From Gordonia humi (GTDB taxonomy: Bacteria; Actinomycetota; Actinomycetes; Mycobacteriales; Mycobacteriaceae), in NCBI RefSeq assembly GCF_014197435.1, contig NZ_JACIFP010000001.1, positions 1,488,001-1,552,000 on the forward strand: 64,000 nucleotides of DNA, given 5' to 3'. Within the stretch, counting starts at the first letter, position 1, and each line of letters starts with the position of its first letter. Below are positions 57,673-64,000 of this stretch, one piece after another. The notes beneath the pieces were generated by a model that saw only the letters and a list, made by a program, of their open reading frames with translations, ran no database searches and was not told the DNA's origin. The position numbers were made by a program, and so were the translations under genes.

Positions 57673-59754
57673 ATGAGCAACGCCATCACGTCCGTCCTCG
57701 TCGCGAACCGCGGCGAGATCGCCTGCCGCGTGTTCACCACGTGCAAGAAGATGGGACTGCGCACCGTCGCCGTCTACTCCGATCCCGACGCCGACGCTCC
57801 GCACGTGCGGATGGCCGATTCGGCTGTGGCACTTCCGGGTTCGACGTCGGCCGAGACTTATCTGCGGCCGGAGAAGATCATCGCCGCCGCGCGTTCCGCC
57901 GGGGCCGACGCCATCCATCCCGGCTACGGATTCCTGTCGGAGAACGCCGAGTTCGCCGAGGCCGTCGCGGCCGCGGGGCTGGTGTGGATCGGTCCGCCCG
58001 CCGCCGCGATCACCGCGATGGGCTCGAAGGTCAACGCCAAGGAGCTGATGGCGTCCGCCGGTGTCCCGGTGCTGACCGACATCGATCCCGACTCCGTGAC
58101 CGAAGCAGATCTGCCGCTGCTCATCAAGGCCTCCGCCGGTGGCGGCGGCCGCGGTATGCGGATCGTGCGTGAACTCGGTGAGCTGGCCGACGCCGTCGCC
58201 GCGGCGCGGAGGGAAGCCGAGTCGGCGTTCGGCGATCCGACGGTGTTCTGCGAGCCGTACATCGAGCGCGGTCATCACATCGAGGTGCAGGTGATGGCGG
58301 ACGAGCACGGCACCGTGTGGGCGGTCGGCGAGCGCGAATGCTCGATTCAGCGTCGACACCAGAAGGTGATCGAGGAGGCTCCCGCCCCGCTCGTGGAGCG
58401 GGTCGGCGGCGACATGCGCGAGCGGCTGTTCGCGGCCGCGCGAGCGGCCGTCGAGTCGATCGGCTACCGCGGCGCGGGAACGGTTGAGTTCTTGGCGGAC
58501 GCCGGGAGCGGAGCGAGCGGGTCCGATGATGTGGCGGACGCTGGGAGCGCAGCGAGCGGGTCCGATGATGACCGTCGGGACGGCAAGTTCTTCTTCCTGG
58601 AGACGAACACCCGTCTGCAGGTGGAGCATCCGGTCACCGAGCTGACCACCGGGATCGATCTCGTCGAATGGCAGATCCGCGTCGCCGAGGGCGAGGCGCT
58701 GCCCGCCGAGGAGCCGGCCACGAACGGCCACGCGATCGAGGTCCGACTGTACGCGGAGGATCCGGCTCACGACTGGCAGCCGCAGTCGGGCACGGTCACC
58801 ACGATCGATCTTCCCGCGTCGGCACGTTTCGAACAGCTCGATCGGCCGGGGGTGCGCGTCGACTCGGGCATCGCCGACGGCAGTGAGATCTCCACGTACT
58901 ACGACCCGATGCTCGCCAAGGTGATCTCGTGGGCGCCGACCCGGGCGCGTGCGGCCGCGATGCTCGCCCGGTCGCTCGCGGATGCGAAGATCCACGGCCT
59001 GGTGACCAACCGGGACATGCTGGTCAACACGTTGCGCGACGAGACGTTCGCCTCCGGTGACACCGACACCGCCTACCTCGACACCGTCGGTCTCGACGTC
59101 CTGTCGGCACCGCTGGCGTCCGACGACGACGTTCGCGTGGCCGCCGTCGCCGCGGCGCTGGCGCAGTCGGCGGCCAACCGGGGAGGTGCTCGTGTCCTCG
59201 GTTCGCTGCCGTCGGGGTGGCGCAACATCGCCTCCGACTACCAGTCGAAGAGATATGTGACGGCGTCCGGCGAGGAGGTCGACGCCCGATACCGGATCGG
59301 TCGCCGCGGTGTCGATCTGCCGGATCTGGCCGACAGCGTCGTCGAATCGATCGCCGCCGATGTCGTCACGATCTCGACGGCGGGTGTCACCCGACGGTAC
59401 GAGGTGTCGGTGGTCGGTGCCGCCGGGGCGAGCGGAGCGATGGGTGATGCGAGTGTGAACGTCGACTGGCCGGGCGCGTCGGTCGCGCTGACCCGAGTGC
59501 CGCGGTACACCGATCCGTCGGCGCAGGAACGTCCCGGTTCCCTGCTCGCACCGATGCCCGGATCGGTGATCCGCGTCGCCGTCGCCGAGGGCGACACGGT
59601 CACGGCCGGCCAGCCGCTCCTGTGGCTCGAGGCGATGAAGATGGAGCACACGATCGCCGCGCCGTCGGATGGTGTGGTGTCGGTGCTCGCCGTCGAAGAG
59701 GGTCGGCAGCTCTCCGTGGGAGACGTACTGGCCGTGATCACGGAAGCCGAGTGA
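57673..59754 (+). CDS. accA2: acyl-CoA carboxylase alpha subunit (biotin carboxylase + BCCP)
   Basis: A 693-residue biotin-dependent alpha subunit: biotin carboxylase (SVLVANRGEIACRVF, SAGGGGRGM, LETNTRLQVEHPVTE) followed by a linker and a biotinyl domain with EAMKMEH (Lys656 is biotinylated). It is about 25 residues longer than expected because residues about 275-302 are a low-complexity insert (two copies of a 13-residue Asp/Ala/Gly/Ser unit) directly before the conserved FFLETNTR. AGGAGAG precedes the ATG. Forms the enzyme with the accD2 product. Confidence 0.92.
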   Translation: MSNAITSVLVANRGEIACRVFTTCKKMGLRTVAVYSDPDADAPHVRMADSAVALPGSTSAETYLRPEKIIAAARSAGADAIHPGYGFLSENAEFAEAVAAAGLVWIGPPAAAITAMGSKVNAKELMASAGVPVLTDIDPDSVTEADLPLLIKASAGGGGRGMRIVRELGELADAVAAARREAESAFGDPTVFCEPYIERGHHIEVQVMADEHGTVWAVGERECSIQRRHQKVIEEAPAPLVERVGGDMRERLFAAARAAVESIGYRGAGTVEFLADAGSGASGSDDVADAGSAASGSDDDRRDGKFFFLETNTRLQVEHPVTELTTGIDLVEWQIRVAEGEALPAEEPATNGHAIEVRLYAEDPAHDWQPQSGTVTTIDLPASARFEQLDRPGVRVDSGIADGSEISTYYDPMLAKVISWAPTRARAAAMLARSLADAKIHGLVTNRDMLVNTLRDETFASGDTDTAYLDTVGLDVLSAPLASDDDVRVAAVAAALAQSAANRGGARVLGSLPSGWRNIASDYQSKRYVTASGEEVDARYRIGRRGVDLPDLADSVVESIAADVVTISTAGVTRRYEVSVVGAAGASGAMGDASVNVDWPGASVALTRVPRYTDPSAQERPGSLLAPMPGSVIRVAVAEGDTVTAGQPLLWLEAMKMEHTIAAPSDGVVSVLAVEEGRQLSVGDVLAVITEAE
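58493..58570. repeat. 39-bp tandem duplication inside accA2
   Basis: Units 58493-58531 and 58532-58570 differ at only two positions and encode ADAGSGASGSDDV and ADAGSAASGSDDD. Each unit contains GAGCG-AGCGAGCGGGTCC, a relative of the dispersed intergenic repeat, so the insert seems to derive from it while keeping the frame. Confidence 0.85.
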
Positions 59755-59765
59755 CTCCTCCCGCT

Positions 59766-59789
59766 GGTCGAGCGAAGCGAGTCGAGACC
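59766..59789. repeat. dispersed repeat copy in the accA2-fadE12 gap
   Basis: A 24-bp element bounded by GGTC and GACC with core GAGCGAAGCGAG, nearly identical to the copy at 23322. It lies in the 76-nt gap between co-oriented genes. Confidence 0.65.
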
Positions 59790-59830
59790 AATGACATACG
59801 AAGAACACACCAACCCCTGAAGGAACCCAT

Positions 59831-60988
59831 ATGAGCTTCATCGAATCCGACGAGCGCAAGGCACTCCGCGAAGCCGTCCGCGGTCTGGCCACCAAGTACG
59901 GTCAGCAGTACTTCCTCGACTGCGCGAACACCGATCGCAAGACCGACGAGATGTGGGAAGAGGCGGGCGAACTCGGCTTCATCGGCGTCAATCTGCCGGA
60001 GGAGTACGGCGGCGGCGGTGCCGGAATGTATGAGCTGGCGATCGTCATGGAGGAGATCGCCGCGGCCGGAACCGGTCTGCTGATGCTCGTCGTGTCGCCG
60101 GCGATCTGCGGCAACATCATCGCCAAGTTCGGCACCGACGAGCAGAAGCAGCGGTGGATCCCCGGTCTGGCCGACGGATCGATCACGATGGCGTTCGGTA
60201 TCACCGAGCCCGACGCGGGATCGAACTCGCACAACATCACCACCACTGCTCGCCGTGACGGCGACGAGTGGATCCTGTCGGGTCAGAAGGTGTTCATCTC
60301 CGGTGTCGATCAGGCGCAGGCGGTGCTGATCGTCTCCCGCACCGAGGACGCCAAGACCGGCAAGCTCAAACCCGCACTGTTCATCGTGCCGACGGATGCT
60401 CCCGGGTTCAGCTCCACCATGATCGACATGGATCTGAAGAATCCGGAGAAGCAGTTCACCCTGTTCCTCGACGACGTTCGACTCCCGGCAGACGCCCTGA
60501 TCGGTTCCGAGGACGCGGCGCTGAGCCAGCTGTTCGCGGGGCTGAACCCGGAGCGCATCATGGCGTCCGCGTCGGCCGTCGGCATGGGACGCTTCGCGTT
60601 GGAGAAGGCCGTCTCCTACGCCAACGATCGCACCGTGTGGAAGGCGCCGATCGGTTCGCACCAGGCCATCGCGCATCCGTTGGCGCAGTGCAAGATCGAG
60701 CTCGAGGCCGCCAAGCTGCTCATGCAGAAGGCAGCCACCCTGTACGACGCGGGCGACGACTGGGGTGCCGCCGAACCGGCCAACATGGCGAAGTACCTCG
60801 CCGGTGAGGCGTGCGTGAAGACCGTCGACCAGGCCGTGCAGACTCTCGGCGGTAACGGGCTCACCGTCGAATACGGTGTGGCCGCGATGGTTCCGCTCTC
60901 GCGTCTGACCCGTATCGCTCCGGTCAGCCGCGAGATGATCCTCAACTTCGTCGCCTCGGCCAGCCTGGGTCTGCCGAAGTCGTACTGA
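59831..60988 (+). CDS. fadE12: acyl-CoA dehydrogenase (FadE12 / citronellyl-CoA dehydrogenase-like)
   Basis: A 385-residue acyl-CoA dehydrogenase. Motifs ITMAFGITEPDAGSNSHNITT, QKVFISGVDQAQ and QTLGGNGLTVEYGVAAMVPLSRL are clear, and the sequence differs considerably from the first dehydrogenase, so the operon has two distinct oxidation steps. Order matches fadE12; functionally it is comparable to AtuD. AAGGAACC precedes the ATG. Confidence 0.88.
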   Translation: MSFIESDERKALREAVRGLATKYGQQYFLDCANTDRKTDEMWEEAGELGFIGVNLPEEYGGGGAGMYELAIVMEEIAAAGTGLLMLVVSPAICGNIIAKFGTDEQKQRWIPGLADGSITMAFGITEPDAGSNSHNITTTARRDGDEWILSGQKVFISGVDQAQAVLIVSRTEDAKTGKLKPALFIVPTDAPGFSSTMIDMDLKNPEKQFTLFLDDVRLPADALIGSEDAALSQLFAGLNPERIMASASAVGMGRFALEKAVSYANDRTVWKAPIGSHQAIAHPLAQCKIELEAAKLLMQKAATLYDAGDDWGAAEPANMAKYLAGEACVKTVDQAVQTLGGNGLTVEYGVAAMVPLSRLTRIAPVSREMILNFVASASLGLPKSY

Positions 60989-61043
60989 GGCCGATCCCCC
61001 GCCCCGCTGGTTGAGCCCCCATCACTCCACCCAAGGAACTCCC

Positions 61044-61838
61044 ATGACCGACACGCTCGTCCGCGCCGAGACCACCGCGGCGATCACCACGATCACGCTC
61101 GACTCGCCTGCCAACCGGAACGCCTTGAGCTCGAGTCTGGTGTCGCAGTTGCGGGCCGCGCTCGCCGCGGCCGCCGACGCCGACGCCGTGCGCGGCGTGG
61201 TGCTGACCCACACCGGCGGAACCTTCTGTGCGGGAGGCGATCTGAAGGAGGCGTTGGGTCGGGGGCTGTCACCGGAGGAGGCGACGGCCGAGGGGACTCG
61301 GGCGATGATCGACCTGATGCGGGCGATGCTGGAGATGCCGAAGCCGGTGATCGTCGTCGCTGACGGGCATGTACGGGCGGGCGGTTTCGGTCTGTTGGGG
61401 GCGGCGGACATCGCGATCGCCGGACCGAACGCGACGTTCGCGTTGACCGAGTCGCGTCTGGGCCTCGCACCGTCGATGATCTCCATCGTGTTGCTGCCCA
61501 AGATGTCGGCGCGAGCGGCCGGACGCTACTTCCTCACGGGGGAGACGTTCACGCCGGCGACGGCCGCCGAGATCGGTCTCCTCACCCAGGCGTGCGCGTC
61601 GTCCGACGAGATCGAGGCGACGTTGACCTCGATCAGCGAGGGCATTCGCAAGGCGTCTCCGCAGGGGCTCGCGGCATCGAAGAAGTTGACGACCGCCGCG
61701 CTGATCACCGAGTTCGAGGCGAACGCCGAGATACGAGCGCAGGAATCGGCCGCGTTGTTCGCCTCCGACGACGCCCGCGAGGGCATGACGGCCTTCCTGT
61801 CCAAGCGCGCGCCCGCGTGGGACGCGAGTTCGTCATGA
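61044..61838 (+). CDS. echA7: enoyl-CoA hydratase/isomerase (EchA7 / AtuE-like)
   Basis: A 264-residue crotonase-family protein with the oxyanion-hole segments TFCAGGDLKEAL and GHVRAGGFGLLGAADIAIAG, and the ALTESRLGLAPSMIS region. It would hydrate the glutaconyl-type CoA made by the carboxylase. ATG 61044 has AAGGA upstream. Its stop overlaps the TetR start (ATGA). No HMG-CoA lyase gene follows, so the pathway is incomplete within the window. Confidence 0.88.
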   Translation: MTDTLVRAETTAAITTITLDSPANRNALSSSLVSQLRAALAAAADADAVRGVVLTHTGGTFCAGGDLKEALGRGLSPEEATAEGTRAMIDLMRAMLEMPKPVIVVADGHVRAGGFGLLGAADIAIAGPNATFALTESRLGLAPSMISIVLLPKMSARAAGRYFLTGETFTPATAAEIGLLTQACASSDEIEATLTSISEGIRKASPQGLAASKKLTTAALITEFEANAEIRAQESAALFASDDAREGMTAFLSKRAPAWDASSS

Positions 61839-62437
61839 CCGGTTCGCCGCGTGAACCGCAGCAGGATCGGTCGCGTCTGACGCGCGAGAGGCTGTTGACG
61901 TCGACGATCGACATCCTTTCCGGCCAGGGATGGGCGGCCGCGACGGTGGCGCGTGTCGCGGAGGAGGCCGGCGTCTCGCGTGGGGCCGCACAGCACCACT
62001 TCCCTACGCGGGAGGTGTTGATCACGGCGGCGCTCGAGCAGATGTTCACCGATCTGACCGCATCGGCCGCGCAGGACGTGGCCGATCTGCCTGCCGGTCC
62101 GGAGCGCATCGGCATCGTCGTCGCACGTGCGGTGGAGATCTATGTGGGACGCAACTTCCGCGCGGCGCTGCAGGTCTGGGCCGCCGCCGCCTCCGACGAG
62201 GTCCTTCGCGAGCAGATCCTGCCGCTGGAGGCGAAGTTCGCGCGGGCCGCCCACGAGATGACGCTCGCCGGGCTCGACCCGGACGGTCGGAATCCGAATG
62301 CGTACCGGCTAGCGCAGGCGACGCTCGACCTGGCTCGTGGACTCGGGCTGGCCGCCACGTTGTCGGACGATTCGCGCCGTCGTGCGCAGGTGGTGGCGAC
62401 GTGGGTGGAGCAGGTGGAGCTGGGATTGGGCGGGTGA
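61835..62437 (+). CDS. TetR-family regulator of the carboxylase operon
   Basis: A 200-residue TetR-type regulator with helix-turn-helix ILSGQGWAAATVARVAEEAGVSRGAAQHHFPTREVLITAAL and a C-terminal ligand domain (TetR_C-like; EIYVGRNFRAALQVWAAAASD). Translationally coupled to the hydratase, it is well placed to sense a pathway acyl-CoA and control the promoter at 52270-52326. Confidence 0.88.
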   Translation: MTGSPREPQQDRSRLTRERLLTSTIDILSGQGWAAATVARVAEEAGVSRGAAQHHFPTREVLITAALEQMFTDLTASAAQDVADLPAGPERIGIVVARAVEIYVGRNFRAALQVWAAAASDEVLREQILPLEAKFARAAHEMTLAGLDPDGRNPNAYRLAQATLDLARGLGLAATLSDDSRRRAQVVATWVEQVELGLGG

Positions 62438-62485
62438 GGCCGCAGACCTGCCCGCTCCTCGCTGTCGGGACGAGTCGCGGTTGCA

Positions 62486-62553
62486 GAGATCAGTGCTGTG
62501 GTCGGGAGTAGCGCAGACGCATCGCCCTGAGTGGACGTCACAGCACTGATCTC
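62486..62553. repeat. 15-bp inverted repeat between convergent genes
   Basis: GAGATCAGTGCTGTG (62486-62500) and CACAGCACTGATCTC (62539-62553) are exact reverse complements 38 nt apart, in the gap between TetR and the convergent MFS gene. It may be a bidirectional terminator, though the loop is long. Confidence 0.7.
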
Positions 62554-62570
62554 CAACGGCATGCGCGGGA

Positions 62571-63911
62571 TCAGCGGTGCCCGTCGTGCTCCGCGGCGAT
62601 CACGCGATCCTCGTGGTACGCCGACTCGGCGAGGATCGCCTCCTCTTCGACGGCGGGGAACTCGCGGGCCGCGTCTTCGGCGTCACGTCGTTCGGTCGAC
62701 ACCTGCTGCGACGACTCGGCGTCCGCGGCGTCGAGGTCCTTGCGGAGAGTCGTGAGGAGGAGTCCGCCGAGGAGTACGGCGACGGCGCCGATGATGAAGG
62801 GGAGCCGGTAGTCGGCGGGCGCCGGATGGGAACTGTCGGTGAACTGTTCGGCGATCTTCGTGGCGGCGAACGGTGCGAGGCCGCCGCCGATGAATCGGAC
62901 GAATCCGTAGGTGGCCGACGCGGTGGGGCGCGGGACCGGCGCGATGCTCATGACGGCCGAGGTGACCAGCGTGTTGTTGAGGCCGACGAAGATCCCGGAG
63001 GCGACCACCGCGATGATCACGGCGATCTTGGTCTCCGCCCAGATTCCGATCACCAGAGACACGACCACCATGCCGCCGAGAGCGACGTAGAGGGCCCGGC
63101 CGGTGCCGATGCGCGCCTTCATCCACGGTGCGCCGAAGACGGCGAACAGGGCGACGAGGATGCCCCACCCGAAGAACACCCCGCCCATCGGAATCGGCTT
63201 GAACTCGATGAGGAACGGTGACACCGCGAGGATCGTGAAGAAGCCCCAGTTGTAGAGCAGACCGACGACGCTCGTCGTCGCCAGGGTCCGGTGCCTGAGC
63301 GCCTTCAACGGTTCCAGGACCGACTGCTTCTCGGGCGGTTTCGGCATCGGCTCCACCAGGACGACGGTCGCGACCAGGGCGATCAGCATGAGGACCGAGA
63401 CGCCGAAGAACGGTCCGCGCCAGCTCACTTCGCCGAGGAGTCCGCCGATCAGCGGTCCGGTCGCGATGCCGACCCCGAGTGCCGTCTCGTACAGGACGAT
63501 GGCGCCCTCGAAGCCGCCGCTCGCCGCGCCGACGATCACCGCCAGCGAGGTGGCGATGAACAGTGCGTTGCCGACGCCCCAGCCCGCGCGGAAACCGATG
63601 ATCTCGCCGATCGATCCACTCGCTCCGGCGGCCGCGGCGAAGACGACGATCAACACGAGGCCCACGATGAGTGTGTTCTTCGCGCCGATGCGGGAGGACA
63701 CCCACCCGGTGATGAGCATCGCGACCGCGGTCACGACGAGGTAGCTGGTGAACAACATCGTCGTCTGCGAATCGGATGCCCCGAGATCGCCCTTGAGCGA
63801 GTTGAGGATCGGATCGACCAGTCCGATGCCCATGAACGAGACGACGCAGGCGAACGCTACCGCCCATACCGCCTTCGGCTGTTTGAAGGGGCTCGCTGAA
63901 GCTTGTGTCAT
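62571..63911 (-). CDS. MFS transporter (drug-efflux-like)
   Basis: A 446-residue major facilitator with about 12 transmembrane helices and a 60-residue charged C-terminal tail. Typical features: FMGIGLVDPILNSLKGDLGAS in helix 1, GWVSSRIGAKNTLI for the loop 2-3 motif, and YETALGVGIATGPLIGGLLGE for motif C of drug:proton antiporters. It is likely an efflux pump. The start is ATG 63911 with no Shine-Dalgarno, immediately beside a 26-bp palindrome, suggesting tight repression by a regulator encoded outside the window. Confidence 0.88.
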   Translation of the reverse strand: MTQASASPFKQPKAVWAVAFACVVSFMGIGLVDPILNSLKGDLGASDSQTTMLFTSYLVVTAVAMLITGWVSSRIGAKNTLIVGLVLIVVFAAAAGASGSIGEIIGFRAGWGVGNALFIATSLAVIVGAASGGFEGAIVLYETALGVGIATGPLIGGLLGEVSWRGPFFGVSVLMLIALVATVVLVEPMPKPPEKQSVLEPLKALRHRTLATTSVVGLLYNWGFFTILAVSPFLIEFKPIPMGGVFFGWGILVALFAVFGAPWMKARIGTGRALYVALGGMVVVSLVIGIWAETKIAVIIAVVASGIFVGLNNTLVTSAVMSIAPVPRPTASATYGFVRFIGGGLAPFAATKIAEQFTDSSHPAPADYRLPFIIGAVAVLLGGLLLTTLRKDLDAADAESSQQVSTERRDAEDAAREFPAVEEEAILAESAYHEDRVIAAEHDGHR

Positions 63912-63917
63912 ATTTAC

Positions 63918-63943
63918 ATAGATAGTCTATATAGATTATCTAT
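63918..63943. promoter_or_regulatory. 26-bp AT-rich palindromic operator at the MFS promoter
   Basis: ATAGATA (63918-63924) and TATCTAT (63937-63943) bracket GTCTAT/ATAGAT; the whole 26 bp is palindromic apart from one pair. Read toward the gene, TTGCAT is followed after 17 bp by TATCTA just before the ATG. A repressor bound here would block transcription. The size and AT-richness suit a MarR- or PadR-type regulator. Confidence 0.65.
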
Positions 63944-64000
63944 GCAATAGTTGGGTGAAAGTTCCCCGATAGACTTGTGAACTGTCCGAGACGCACCACG

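Overview
The window is high-GC actinobacterial DNA. Wild-type actinobacterial rpoB/rpoC, a complete mce operon, an antigen-85-type mycolyltransferase-like esterase, paired DUF3558 lipoproteins and the CYP123-SDR-CYP51-ferredoxin block place it in the mycolic-acid group (Mycobacteriales). A Gordonia-like organism is the best guess; that genus call is inference. I see no tRNA, rRNA, CRISPR array, prophage or insertion sequence; this looks like ordinary chromosome.

Layout. 1-1.4 kb: a gene cut by the left edge and a GH76-type glycosidase. 1.4-2.8 kb: rplJ-rplL behind a structured leader, closed by a 40-bp palindromic terminator. 3.2-15.3 kb: one long co-directional lipid-import locus, mceG-yrbEA-yrbEB-mceABCDEF with ATGA-type overlaps, then two Mce-associated membrane proteins. 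15.7-23.3 kb: rpoB and rpoC, both with TTG starts, with a perfect hairpin between them and a terminator after rpoC. 23.3-35 kb: small transcription units: SRPBCC protein, Ag85-like esterase, an unrecognised 822-residue secreted repeat protein, a DinB-type polymerase, a hypothetical/SixA/deaminase operon, OsmC, a DMT permease, a flavodoxin, lipoproteins, and an S4 RNA-binding domain fused in frame to a lipoprotein.

35.1-41 kb: fprB (7Fe ferredoxin fused to ferredoxin reductase) coupled to a GT4 glycosyltransferase, a methyltransferase and an alpha/alpha-barrel protein, then a quinone oxidoreductase. 41-49 kb: a thioesterase-amidohydrolase-hypothetical operon divergent from a TetR-CYP123-SDR-CYP51-ferredoxin-unknown operon, with two KstR-like operator motifs in between. 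49-51.3 kb: tandem AraC regulators. 51.3-62.4 kb: a thioesterase, then a divergent acyl-CoA carboxylase catabolic operon (DinB-fold protein, AtuA, acyl-CoA dehydrogenase, carboxylase beta and alpha, second dehydrogenase, enoyl-CoA hydratase, TetR) whose order matches Rv0976c-fadE13-accD2-accA2-fadE12-echA7 of M. tuberculosis as I remember it. 62.6-63.9 kb: an MFS exporter with a 26-bp AT-rich palindrome at its start.

How it fits together. Besides the transcription/translation core, much of the window serves lipid, sterol or terpenoid use: Mce import, P450s with a ferredoxin and ferredoxin reductase, and a branched acyl-CoA carboxylation pathway. Most notable are the S4-lipoprotein fusion, the 822-aa repeat protein, a 27-residue repeat-derived insertion inside the biotin carboxylase, a polymerase whose steric-gate residue is Gln, an uncharacterised GT4/methyltransferase/barrel cassette, and twelve genes whose start codon sits 6-8 nt after a TANNNT -10 element, implying leaderless transcripts.
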